Assembly: GCA_003561965.1 (NCBI GenBank)
Contig: PWXJ01000162.1
Span: 1 to 44,645, forward strand
Reading direction: 5' to 3'
DNA from: PVC group bacterium
GTDB taxonomy: Bacteria > Auribacterota > Erginobacteria > Erginobacterales > Erginobacteraceae
DNA length: 44,645 nucleotides
Shown: piece after piece, positions 36,059 through 44,624 of the stretch
Position numbering within the stretch: position 1 is the stretch's first letter
How the letters are laid out: each line of letters opens with the position of its first letter
Notes under the pieces: generated by a model
The model's database searches: none
Told to the model about the DNA's origin: nothing
What the model saw: only the letters and a program-made list of their open reading frames with translations
Position numbers and translations under genes: made by a program

Positions 36059-36512
36059 AGCGGAGAAACCGGTCTACGATATCCAGAAACTGCTGGAGAC
36101 GCTGCCCCACCGTTATCCCTTCCTCCTGGTCGACCGGGTCACCGAACTGGTCCCCGGGGAGAGGATCGCCGGTTACAAGAACCTGAGCTTTAACGAACCT
36201 TTCTTCCAGGGGCACTTCCCGGGGTCCCCGATTATGCCCGGGGTCCTCCAGCTCGAGGCCCTGGCCCAGCTCTCGGGGATCCTGCTGCTGCAGAAACCGG
36301 AAGACCGGGGCAGCCTGGCCTTCTTTATGGCCATCGACGGGGCCCGGTTCCGCAAGCCGGTCTTCCCCGGCGACCGGCTCGACCTGGTGGGCAGCGTCCT
36401 GAAGATGAAGACCCGACTGCTCAAGGTCCGGGGCGAGGCCTTCGTCGACGGGGCCCTGGTCACGGAGGCCGAGCTGATGTTCCAGGTCCTCCCCCGCTCG
36501 GAGATGATCTGA
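36036..36512 (+). CDS. fabZ: 3-hydroxyacyl-ACP dehydratase
   Basis: DIQKLLETLPHRYPFLLVDRVTELVPGERIAGYKNLSFNEPFFQGHFPGSPIMPGVLQLEALAQLSGIL. Confidence 0.95.
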   Translation: MAQNNRTEAEKPVYDIQKLLETLPHRYPFLLVDRVTELVPGERIAGYKNLSFNEPFFQGHFPGSPIMPGVLQLEALAQLSGILLLQKPEDRGSLAFFMAIDGARFRKPVFPGDRLDLVGSVLKMKTRLLKVRGEAFVDGALVTEAELMFQVLPRSEMI

Positions 36513-36520
36513 ATTCCTTA

Positions 36521-36606
36521 ATCGGTATCGGGATCGCTATCGGTATCGGGATCGAGTCACGACAGCCTTTCGATAGCGATCCCGATCCCGATAGCGATAG
36601 CGATTA
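36521..36606. repeat. Hexamer-based inverted repeat (ATCGGT/ATCGGG/ATCGCT)
   Basis: Left ATCGGTATCGGGATCGCTATCGGTATCGGGATCGAG and right TCGATAGCGATCCCGATCCCGATAGCGATAGCGATTA; 16-bp perfect complementary segments 36527-36542 and 36571-36586. Confidence 0.92.
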
Positions 36607-36638
36607 TCCCTGATCGGGAGCAACTATAAGGGGTAATA

Positions 36639-37664
36639 ATGGACACGATAAAAGTCGCGGTGGTCGGGGTCGGACACCTGGGGTCCCGCCACGCCCGAAT
36701 TTATTCCGAACTCGACCGGGTCGAACTGGTCGGGGTGGTGGACAGCGATCCGGACCGGGCCGGGGAGGTCGGCCGGGAATACGGCTGCCGGGCCTTCCGG
36801 CGGGTGGAGGATCTCCCCGGGGAGGTCGAGGCGGTCAGCGTGGTGGTCCCGACCGACCGCCACCACCAGGTCGCTGCCGCCCTGATGGAACGGGGCTGCC
36901 ACCTGCTGGTCGAGAAGCCGATCACCGACTCCATCCCCACCGCCCGGGAGCTGCTCCGCCAGGCGGAGAAGAACGGACTCCTCCTCCAGGTCGGCCACGT
37001 CGAACGGTTCAACCCCGGGATCCTCGCCCTGGAGAAGATTATCAAGGAACCGCGTTTCATCGAATGCCACCGCAACGCGCCCTTCCAACCCCGGGGGACC
37101 GAGGTCGGGGTGGTTCTGGACCTGATGATCCACGACCTGGACATCATCCTCCACCTGGTCGCCTCGCCGGTGGAGAGCCTGGAAGCGGTCGGGGCCACCG
37201 TCCTCTCCGGGCACGAGGATATCGCCAACGCCCGGATCAAATTCAAGAGCGGGTGCATCGCCAACATCACCACCAGCCGGATCAGCCCGGGAAAGTTGAG
37301 AAAGATCCGGGTCTTTCAGGACGACGCCTACATCTCCCTCGACTATATGGGCCGGGCGGGAAAGGTCTTCCGGAAGACCGGCGGCCGGATCGAAGCCGGC
37401 GAACTGGCGATCCGGGACGGCGAACCGCTCAAGCTCGAGCTGGAGTCCTTTCTCGAGGCGGTCCGCCTGGGAGGCAAACCCCAGGTGGCGGCCGAGGACA
37501 GCCTGGCCGCCCTGAGGGTGGCGGTCGAGGTGACCCGTGAGGTGGAGAAGTGCGAGAAAAAACTGCAAAAACTCCGGGAAAAATCCGCCGGGGAGCTGGA
37601 AGGCGGCCAGCTGGAGATTCCGGGTATCGGGAACGGGGAATGGGGAATGGGGAATGGGGAATAG
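36639..37664 (+). CDS. Gfo/Idh/MocA-family oxidoreductase
   Basis: KVAVVGVGHLGSRHARIYSELDRVELVGVVDSDPDRA...GCHLLVEKPITDSIPTARELLRQAEKNGLLLQVGHVERFNPGI; C-terminus GIGNGEWGMGNGE encoded by a heptamer repeat. Confidence 0.92.
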   Translation: MDTIKVAVVGVGHLGSRHARIYSELDRVELVGVVDSDPDRAGEVGREYGCRAFRRVEDLPGEVEAVSVVVPTDRHHQVAAALMERGCHLLVEKPITDSIPTARELLRQAEKNGLLLQVGHVERFNPGILALEKIIKEPRFIECHRNAPFQPRGTEVGVVLDLMIHDLDIILHLVASPVESLEAVGATVLSGHEDIANARIKFKSGCIANITTSRISPGKLRKIRVFQDDAYISLDYMGRAGKVFRKTGGRIEAGELAIRDGEPLKLELESFLEAVRLGGKPQVAAEDSLAALRVAVEVTREVEKCEKKLQKLREKSAGELEGGQLEIPGIGNGEWGMGNGE

Positions 37665-37665
37665 G
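37632..37665 (+). repeat. Heptamer tandem repeat (GGGGAAT) spanning the Gfo/Idh 3' end
   Basis: GGAACGGGGAATGGGGAATGGGGAATGGGGAATAGGG. Confidence 0.9.
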
Positions 37666-37671
37666 GAAATA

Positions 37672-38802
37672 ATGATCGTCGCCGGGGAGACGTCCGGGGA
37701 TATTCACGGAGGGCGGCTCTGCCGGGAGTTGAAGAAACTCGACCCGGAGATCCGTCTCTTCGGGATGGGCGGGGAGCGGATGGCCGCGGCCGGGGTGGAA
37801 CTGGTCCAGGAGATCGGGAAGACCGGGGTGGTCGGTTTCTGGGAGGTTTACAAGGATATCGGCCGTTACCGGAAGATCTTCCATAACCTGGTCCGGGTGA
37901 TGGAGGAACGCCGGCCCCGGGCGGTGATTTTAATCGACTACCCCGGTTTCAACCTCCGGTTCGCCCGCCGGGCTCGCGAACGGGGGGTCAGGGTCATCTA
38001 TTATATCAGCCCCCAGCTCTGGGCCTGGGGGAAACGGCGGGTGGAAAAGGTCCGGCGGTTTGTCGACCGGATGATAGTGATCTTCCAATTCGAGCAGGAG
38101 TTCTACGCCCGGGAGGGGATCGAGGCGGTCTGGGTCGGCCATCCGCTGGTGGCCGAGCTCGACCGCTCCCCGGACCGGGATTCCGCCCGGAAGACCCTGG
38201 AGACAACCGGATCCCCGGTAATCGGGCTCCTCCCCGGCTCCCGGAAGTCCGAGATCGAAAAGATCCTTCCGGTGCTGCTTCAGACCGCCGGCCGGATCTC
38301 CCGGGATTTCCCGGAAGCCGAATTCCTCCTCCCGGCGGCGACGGCCGGGCTGCGGCCGCCCATCGACGACTGCCTCCGGGATTCCCCGGTCCGGGTCCGG
38401 GCGGAAGAAGGGTTGAGCCGGGAGGTCATCGCCGGGGCCGACCTCCTCCTGGCCGCCTCGGGTACCGTGACCCTGGAGGCGGCGCTCCTGGCCCCCCCGC
38501 TGATCATCATCTACCGGCTGAGTTTTTTCACCTGGCTTTTCATCCGGATGATGATTAGAATACCCCACATCGGGCTGGTCAACATCGTGGCGGGAAAGGA
38601 AATCGTCCCGGAATTCATCCAGTACCGGGCCCGGCCGGACCGGATCGCCCGGGAAGCGAAAAAAATCCTCTCCCGGCCGGAGATCCGCCGGCGGATGGCC
38701 GAGGAACTGGCCGAGGTCGGAAAAGCCCTCGGCGAGCCGGGCTCCAGCCGGCGGGCCGCCCGGGCCTGCCTGGAAGCAATCGCCGACCGCGCCGACAACT
38801 AG
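37672..38802 (+). CDS. lpxB: Lipid-A-disaccharide synthase
   Basis: MIVAGETSGDIHGGRLCRELKKLDPEIRLFGMGGERMAAAG...YISPQLWAWGKRRVEKVRRFVDRMIVIFQFEQEFY...WVGHPLV...IGLLPGSRKSEIEKILPVLL. Confidence 0.94.
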   Translation: MIVAGETSGDIHGGRLCRELKKLDPEIRLFGMGGERMAAAGVELVQEIGKTGVVGFWEVYKDIGRYRKIFHNLVRVMEERRPRAVILIDYPGFNLRFARRARERGVRVIYYISPQLWAWGKRRVEKVRRFVDRMIVIFQFEQEFYAREGIEAVWVGHPLVAELDRSPDRDSARKTLETTGSPVIGLLPGSRKSEIEKILPVLLQTAGRISRDFPEAEFLLPAATAGLRPPIDDCLRDSPVRVRAEEGLSREVIAGADLLLAASGTVTLEAALLAPPLIIIYRLSFFTWLFIRMMIRIPHIGLVNIVAGKEIVPEFIQYRARPDRIAREAKKILSRPEIRRRMAEELAEVGKALGEPGSSRRAARACLEAIADRADN

Positions 38803-38803
38803 T

Positions 38804-40615
38804 ATGAGAAGCTACCTGGTAATGCTGAAACTGGTCCGCCGGTACTGGTTGTTCGTGCTTCTGGCGGTGGTCCTCTCCACCCTGATCAGCACCACGATGG
38901 GGGGCAGTTTCGCCGCCATCGTCCCCTTCTGGTCGAGGATCGTTGAGGGGGATCCCTTTATCCCCCAGGTCTCGATTCCCCTGCCCCAGGGGATCGAAGC
39001 CGCCCTGAACTCTTTCGCCGACTGGGTCAACAGCCTGCCCAACCAGCAGCTGCTCTTTTACCTGCTTTACTTCGTGATCGGCTCCACCCTGCTCCGGGGG
39101 CTCTTCCAGTTCACCACCGACGTCACCCTCCAGTTCATCGGCAACACCGTGGTCCGCGACGTCCGCTCCCGGCTCTACCGCCACCTCCAGGGCCTTTCGA
39201 TGGATTACTTCAGCGAACAGAAGACCGGGGAACTGATGGCCCGGGTAACTTACGACTCCGAACTCCTCCACCGCGGGGTCGCCGACGGCCTGACCCGGCT
39301 CTTCACCCAGACCTTCGACCTGGTTCTCTACCTCTCGATCACCTTTATCCTCAACTGGAAACTCTCCCTGGTGGTCTTCGCGGTCTTCGGGCTGATCCTC
39401 CCCCCGGTAATAATCATCGGCAACGTGATCAAGAAACTCTCCTCCCACTCCCAGGAAAAGATCGGGACCATCTCCACGATGCTCCAGGAGACGATCTCGG
39501 GGATTCGGGTGGTCAAGGCCTTCTCGATGGAGAACTACGAGACCCGGAGATTCGACCGGCACAACCGCCGCTTCTACCGGATTATGATGCGGATGGCCCG
39601 GCGGGACGCCCTGCTCTCCCCGATCACCGAGTTCGTGGTTCTGCTGGCGGCGGCGATCGTCTTCGTCTTTATGGGCCGGGCGATGCTGGCCGGGGAGATG
39701 GGCGCCGGGGGGACCTTCATCCTTTACCTGGTCTGCCTGGGTTCGATCCCCCGCCCGGTCAAGCAGCTGGGCAAGACCAATAATATGATCCAGCGGGCGT
39801 CGGCCGCCGCCGACCGGATCCAGTCCGTCCTCGACCTGAAGAGTTCCGTGGTCGAGAAACCCGACGCCGGCATCCTCCCCGAGTTCCGGGATTCGATCCG
39901 GCTGGAGAACGTCGCTTTCTCCTATAACGGAGGAATCCCGGTCCTGAGGGAGATCAACCTCGAGGTCAAGAGGGGCGAGGTCCTGGCGATCGTCGGCTCG
40001 AGCGGCTCCGGAAAGAGCACCCTGGTCAACCTCCTCCCCCGGTTCTACGACCCGACCTCGGGCCGGGTCCTGATCGACGGGCACGACCTGAAGGACGTGA
40101 CCCTGAAATCCCTCCGGGCCCAGACCGGCATCGTCACCCAGGAAACCATCCTCTTCAACGACTCGGTGGCCCGGAATATCTCCTACGGGATGAAGGGCAC
40201 CTCCCGGGAAAAGATCGAGAACGCCGCCCGGATGGCCAACGCCCACGATTTCATCGTCCGGATGCCCCACGGCTACGATACCACCATCGGGGAGCGGGGC
40301 TTTATGCTCTCCGGGGGGGAGCGACAGCGGATCGCCCTGGCCCGGGCGATATTAAAAGACCCGCCGATCCTGATCCTTGACGAGGCGACCTCGGCCCTTG
40401 ACGCCGAGTCGGAGCGGCTGGTCCAGGAGGCGATCGCCCGCCTGATGTTCCACCGGACGGTCTTCGTGATCGCCCACCGCCTCTCCACGATCAAGAACGC
40501 CTCTCGGATCATCGTCCTCGACGGCGGCCGGATCGTCCAGGAAGGAACCCACGACGACCTGATCGAGGTCGAAGGGCTCTACAAGAAGCTCTACGAGATG
40601 CAGTTCAGCGACTGA
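38804..40615 (+). CDS. msbA: ABC transporter, fused permease and ATPase, MsbA-like
   Basis: TM domain plus IVGSSGSGKSTLVNLLPRFYDPTSGRVLIDGHDLKDV...MLSGGERQRIALARAILKDPPILILDEATSALDAESE; located after lpxB. Confidence 0.9.
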   Translation: MRSYLVMLKLVRRYWLFVLLAVVLSTLISTTMGGSFAAIVPFWSRIVEGDPFIPQVSIPLPQGIEAALNSFADWVNSLPNQQLLFYLLYFVIGSTLLRGLFQFTTDVTLQFIGNTVVRDVRSRLYRHLQGLSMDYFSEQKTGELMARVTYDSELLHRGVADGLTRLFTQTFDLVLYLSITFILNWKLSLVVFAVFGLILPPVIIIGNVIKKLSSHSQEKIGTISTMLQETISGIRVVKAFSMENYETRRFDRHNRRFYRIMMRMARRDALLSPITEFVVLLAAAIVFVFMGRAMLAGEMGAGGTFILYLVCLGSIPRPVKQLGKTNNMIQRASAAADRIQSVLDLKSSVVEKPDAGILPEFRDSIRLENVAFSYNGGIPVLREINLEVKRGEVLAIVGSSGSGKSTLVNLLPRFYDPTSGRVLIDGHDLKDVTLKSLRAQTGIVTQETILFNDSVARNISYGMKGTSREKIENAARMANAHDFIVRMPHGYDTTIGERGFMLSGGERQRIALARAILKDPPILILDEATSALDAESERLVQEAIARLMFHRTVFVIAHRLSTIKNASRIIVLDGGRIVQEGTHDDLIEVEGLYKKLYEMQFSD

Positions 40616-40632
40616 TCCGGCCGCTCTTTCCT

Positions 40633-41304
40633 ATGGCATCCGATCTTCTCAACTCCCTCGCCCCGTCCCTGGCGGCGGGCTATATCCGGCTGGTCGGGAC
40701 GGCTTCCCACTGGGAGTACGAAGATTTCGAACCGGTCAGGGAATTCTTCGAGGGCGGCCGGAGGGCCATCTTCGCCTTCTGGCACAACCGCTTCATCCTG
40801 ATGCCCTATTTTTACCGCCACCGCCAGGGGAGGTCGCGGATCGCGGTGATCGTCAGCCCCAGCCGCGACGGCCGGCTGGTGGAGGATTTTATCGGCCGGT
40901 TCGGCTTCCGGACGGTCCGGGGGTCGAGCAGCCGGGACGGGGAAAAGGCAATGATCTCCCTGGTCCGCCTCCTCCGGCAAGACTGGAACGCGGCGGTCAC
41001 CCCGGACGGACCCCGGGGTCCCCGTTACCGGGTCCAGGACGGGATCCTGACCCTGGCGGCGATCTCCGGCCTCCCGATCGTCCCCGTCTCCTGCTCGGCC
41101 TCGCTCCGCCTGGTCTTCCGGGGAAGCTGGGACCACTTCCGGCTCCCCCTGCCCGGATCGCGGATCCGGATGGTCTTCGGACAGCCCCTGGCGGTGGGGA
41201 AAAACCTTGAAGAGAGAACCCGGGACAACCTGCGGGAAGAACTGCGCCGGCGCCTGCGGCGGGCCGACCGCCGGGCCGAAACCCTGGCCGGACACCGGCG
41301 CTGA
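40633..41304 (+). CDS. DUF374/lysophospholipid acyltransferase-like protein
   Basis: IFAFWHNRFILMPYFYRHRQGRSRIAVIVSPSRDGRLVEDFIGRFGFRTVRGSSSRDGEKAMISLVRLLRQDWNAAVTPDGPRGPRYRVQDGILTLAAISGLPIVPVS. Confidence 0.9.
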   Translation: MASDLLNSLAPSLAAGYIRLVGTASHWEYEDFEPVREFFEGGRRAIFAFWHNRFILMPYFYRHRQGRSRIAVIVSPSRDGRLVEDFIGRFGFRTVRGSSSRDGEKAMISLVRLLRQDWNAAVTPDGPRGPRYRVQDGILTLAAISGLPIVPVSCSASLRLVFRGSWDHFRLPLPGSRIRMVFGQPLAVGKNLEERTRDNLREELRRRLRRADRRAETLAGHRR

Positions 41305-41318
41305 CCGGGAAAATCCCC

Positions 41319-41346
41319 TTGCCCGGCTCCGGTACTCTGCTATACT
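41319..41346 (+). promoter_or_regulatory. Candidate sigma70-like promoter for rpsB-tsf
   Basis: TTGCCC (41319-41324), 16-bp spacer, TATACT (41341-41346), ~155 nt upstream of rpsB. Confidence 0.55.
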
Positions 41347-41502
41347 ACGCCCCACTCGAAATACCGGCCGGGAGCGGGGAAAGTTTCCCCGGCGCCAACT
41401 CCCCGGTCGTCATCGTAACCCCGGTAGTATCAACGTCCCCGCCGCCGAGCGGGGAGACAACATATCAGCCGGCGACCGATCCGGTTGAGCAAAGGAGGAA
41501 AG

Positions 41503-42417
41503 GTGAGTTCAGTGACCATCAAGGAACTGCTCGATGCCGGAGTTCATTTCGGCCATCAGACCAGACGCTGGAACCCGAAGATGGAGGATTTTATCTTCGA
41601 GGCCCGCAGCAAGATTCATATCATAGATGTCCGCCGGACCAGAAGGCAGCTCCTGGCCGCCCTCGACTATATCCGGGAGAAGGTGGCCGAGGGAGAGGAT
41701 GTCCTCTTCGTCGGAACCAAGAAACAGGCCCGGGAGATCCTGAAAGAGAGCGCCGAGCGGCTCCGGATGCACTACGTGACCGACCGCTGGCTGGGGGGAG
41801 CGCTGACCAACTTCCGGACCATCCGGCTCTCGATCAACCGCCTGATCGAACTGGAAGCCCTCCGGGAGGGCGACGCCCTGACCGGCCGGTCGAAGAAAGA
41901 AGTGGCCTCGCTGAGGCGGGAAGAACACAAGCTTCACCGGAACCTCGACGGCATCCGGGCGATGGAGGAGCTGCCGGGGGTGATGGTGGTCTTCGATATC
42001 GGCCGGGAACTGAACGCGGTCCGGGAGGCCCGGAAGCTGAAAATCCCGATCGTGGCCGTGGTTGACACCAACTGCGACCCGACCCTGGTCGACTTTCCCA
42101 TCCCCGGCAACGACGACGGAATCCGGGCCACCAGGCTGATGGTGGCCAAGATCGAGGAAGCGATTATGGAGGGGATCGAACTCCGCAAGCGGAGGATCGG
42201 GGAGAAGAAGGATAAAGAAAAGAAAGATAAAGAGAAGAAGGATACAGAGAGAAAGGATAAAGAAAAGAAAGATACAGAGAAAAAGGCTAAAGAGAAGGAA
42301 GACAAAGAGGTGGAGGGGGAAGCGGAGAAAAAACCCGCCGCCCGGAAGCGAAAAATCTCCGAAGCCGCCGCGGAAAAAACTGAAATCAGTGCCGGAAGCG
42401 AGGAGTCGAAAGCGTAA
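41503..42417 (+). CDS. rpsB: Small ribosomal subunit protein bS2 with repetitive charged C-terminal extension
   Basis: VTIKELLDAGVHFGHQTRRWNPKMEDFIFEARSKIHIIDVRRT...VLFVGTKKQAREI...HYVTDRWLGGALTNFRTI; GTG 41503 after AAAGGAGG. Confidence 0.94.
   Translation: MSSVTIKELLDAGVHFGHQTRRWNPKMEDFIFEARSKIHIIDVRRTRRQLLAALDYIREKVAEGEDVLFVGTKKQAREILKESAERLRMHYVTDRWLGGALTNFRTIRLSINRLIELEALREGDALTGRSKKEVASLRREEHKLHRNLDGIRAMEELPGVMVVFDIGRELNAVREARKLKIPIVAVVDTNCDPTLVDFPIPGNDDGIRATRLMVAKIEEAIMEGIELRKRRIGEKKDKEKKDKEKKDTERKDKEKKDTEKKAKEKEDKEVEGEAEKKPAARKRKISEAAAEKTEISAGSEESKA
42202..42306 (+). repeat. 15-bp tandem repeat x7 inside rpsB (E-K-K-D-K like)
   Basis: Units GAGAAGAAGGATAAA, GAAAAGAAAGATAAA, GAGAAGAAGGATACA, GAGAGAAAGGATAAA, GAAAAGAAAGATACA, GAGAAAAAGGCTAAA, GAGAAGGAAGACAAA. 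Confidence 0.93.
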
Positions 42418-43227
42418 ATGAATATCAGTTCACGACAGGTAAAGGAATTGAGAGATCGGACCGGGGCCGGGATCCTGGCCTGCAAGAAAGCCCTCCAGCA
42501 GACCGGGGGCGACCTGGAAAAGGCGATTGACATCCTCCGGGCCGAGGGGGCGGCCAGGGCCGCCAAACGGGAAAGCCGGGAAGCCCGGGAAGGGCTGATC
42601 CGGCTCCGGCAGGGCGAGGGCGGCCGCCGGGCCGCCCTGCTCGAGCTGAACTGCGAGACCGACTTCGTCGCCCGGACCGATGACTTCGCCCGCCTGGCCG
42701 ACGACCTGACCGACCTCCTCCTGGCCGGGGGCGAAGAAGCCCTCCAGGGGAAAGAACCCCAATCCCGGATCTCCGAAATGGCGGCGACGATCGGTGAGAA
42801 GATCACCCTGGGCCGGGCCGTGCGCTGGGAGAAGGACGGCCGGATCGGCGCTTACCTTCACCACAACGGGAGGGCGGCCGCCCTGGTCGAACTCTCCGAG
42901 GACCTCCCCGAGGCGGCGGCGGAACTGGCGATGCAGGTGGCGGCCACCAATCCCCCGTTCCTCTCCGAGGACGATGTCCCCCCGGAAGAGAAGGAGCGGG
43001 AGTGGGAGATCTTCCGCCAGCAGATCCAGGACAAGCCGGAAGCCATCCAGGAGAAGATCATCACCGGCAAGTGGCGCAAGCGGCTGACCGAACTGACCCT
43101 GGTCAATTCCCCCTTTCTCCGCGACGACAAGATCAGCGTCGCCCGCTACCTCGAACAGCAGCAGTCCCCTTCCGGAAAGCCGGTCGAGATCAGGGATTTC
43201 GTTCTCTTCCGCCTGGGGGAAGCGTAA
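42418..43227 (+). CDS. tsf: Elongation factor Ts
   Basis: VKELRDRTGAGILACKKALQQTGGDLEKAIDILRAEGAARAAKRESREAREGLI...LLELNCETDFVARTDDF. Confidence 0.95.
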   Translation: MNISSRQVKELRDRTGAGILACKKALQQTGGDLEKAIDILRAEGAARAAKRESREAREGLIRLRQGEGGRRAALLELNCETDFVARTDDFARLADDLTDLLLAGGEEALQGKEPQSRISEMAATIGEKITLGRAVRWEKDGRIGAYLHHNGRAAALVELSEDLPEAAAELAMQVAATNPPFLSEDDVPPEEKEREWEIFRQQIQDKPEAIQEKIITGKWRKRLTELTLVNSPFLRDDKISVARYLEQQQSPSGKPVEIRDFVLFRLGEA

Positions 43228-43261
43228 TTCATTCACTCGTACACGTTCTTGTACTCGTTAG
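43228..43261 (+). repeat. Hexamer-type repeat (ACTCGT family)
   Basis: ATTCATTCACTCGTACACGTTCTTGTACTCGTTAG between tsf and pyrH; same motif recurs at 44625-44645. Confidence 0.65.
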
Positions 43262-43299
43262 AATATCAGCGGTGAAATAAGCATCACCGGGAGAAGACG

Positions 43300-44019
43300 A
43301 TGACCGACCGCCGGACGGGCTGCGACCGGGTGATCCTGAAGATCAGCGGGGAGAGCCTGGCCGGGGAGGAGGGCCAGCCGTTCGACCCCCGGGCCCTCGA
43401 CCAACTGATCGACCGGATCCGGGAAGGGCGACAGAGCGGCGCCGGACTGGGGATCGTCTGCGGCGGGGGTAACATCATCCGGGGACGGCTGGCCGGCTCC
43501 GGGCTGCTCGAGCGGACCACCGCTGACGGGATGGGGATGCTGGCCACGGTGATCAACAGCCTGGCCATCCGGGACGGCCTCGAACGGTCCGGGATCCCGG
43601 CCCGGCTCTTCTCCTCGGTTCCGGCCGGAGTCCTGGCCGAACCTTATTCCCCCCGCTCCGCCCGGGCCGCCCTGGACCGGGGCGAGGTGGCGGTCCTCTC
43701 CGGGGGGACCGGAAACCCTTATGTCTCGACCGACACCGCGGCGGTGCTCCGGGCCTGCGATCTCGGGGCCGGGGCGGTCCTGAAGGCGACCACCGTCGAC
43801 GGGATCTACAGCGCCGACCCGAAGACCGACCCCTCCGCCCGGCGGCTCGACCGGGTCTCATATGCCCGGGCCCTGGCCGAGGATTTAAGGATTATGGACG
43901 GCCCGGCGATCGCCCTGGCCCGGGAGAACCGGATCGCGGTGATCGTCTTCGATTTCCGGGAGAAAGACGCCGTCCGGCGGGCGGTCGGGGGAGAGCCGGT
44001 CGGGACCATCCTCAACTGA
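43300..44019 (+). CDS. pyrH: Uridylate kinase
   Basis: RVILKISGESLAGEEGQPFDPRALDQLIDRIREG...IVCGGGNIIRGRLAGSGLLERTTADGMGMLATVINSLAIRDGLE...VLSGGTGNPYVSTDTAAVLRA. Confidence 0.95.
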   Translation: MTDRRTGCDRVILKISGESLAGEEGQPFDPRALDQLIDRIREGRQSGAGLGIVCGGGNIIRGRLAGSGLLERTTADGMGMLATVINSLAIRDGLERSGIPARLFSSVPAGVLAEPYSPRSARAALDRGEVAVLSGGTGNPYVSTDTAAVLRACDLGAGAVLKATTVDGIYSADPKTDPSARRLDRVSYARALAEDLRIMDGPAIALARENRIAVIVFDFREKDAVRRAVGGEPVGTILN

Positions 44020-44040
44020 ACCCCAGAGGAGGGAAGCACT

Positions 44041-44601
44041 ATGAAACTGGAGAGCATCCTCGAAGAGGCGGAACTGAAGATGATGAAATCGGTCGAGGTG
44101 GTCAAGAGCGAGTTCTCCTCGATCCGGACCGGGAAGGCCTCCCCGGCCCTGGTCGAGAACCTCCTGGTCGATTACTACGGCTCCAGGACCCGGCTGCGGG
44201 ACCTGGCCGGGATCTCCACCCCGGAGGCCCGGCTCCTGGTCGTCCAGCCCTGGGACCCCGGGGCGCTGGAGGCGGTGGCCAAGGCAATCCAGTCGGCCAA
44301 CATCGGGCTCAACCCGATGAACGACGGCAAGATCATCCGGATCCCGATCCCGGAGATGAGCGAGGAACGGCGGCAGGATATGGTCCGGGTGATCAAGACC
44401 ATCAGCGAGGAAGGCCGGGTCTCGATCCGGAACATCCGCCGGGAGGCCAACAACGAACTGGAGACCATCTTCAAGGCCGGCTCGCTCCCCGAGGACGACA
44501 AGTTCCGGGGGTTGAAGGAAGTCCAGGAGAAGACCGATGGGTACATCGAGGAGATCGACAATCTCCTCAAGGAGAAGGAAGAGGAACTGCTGCGGATATA
44601 A
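44041..44601 (+). CDS. frr: Ribosome recycling factor
   Basis: KMMKSVEVVKSEFSSIRTGKASPALVENLLVDYYGSRTRLRDLAGISTPEARLLVVQPWD...GLNPMNDGKIIRIPIPEMSEERR. Confidence 0.96.
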   Translation: MKLESILEEAELKMMKSVEVVKSEFSSIRTGKASPALVENLLVDYYGSRTRLRDLAGISTPEARLLVVQPWDPGALEAVAKAIQSANIGLNPMNDGKIIRIPIPEMSEERRQDMVRVIKTISEEGRVSIRNIRREANNELETIFKAGSLPEDDKFRGLKEVQEKTDGYIEEIDNLLKEKEEELLRI

Positions 44602-44624
44602 ATCCACTTCCAACCCCTGATCCA

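Noticed and set aside
36521-37665. CRISPR-like array
   Set aside because: Units are 6-7 bp without unique spacers; this is simple tandem/inverted repetition, not a repeat-spacer array.
38615-40270. 551-aa ORF on the - strand
   Set aside because: Antisense shadow of msbA with biased composition.
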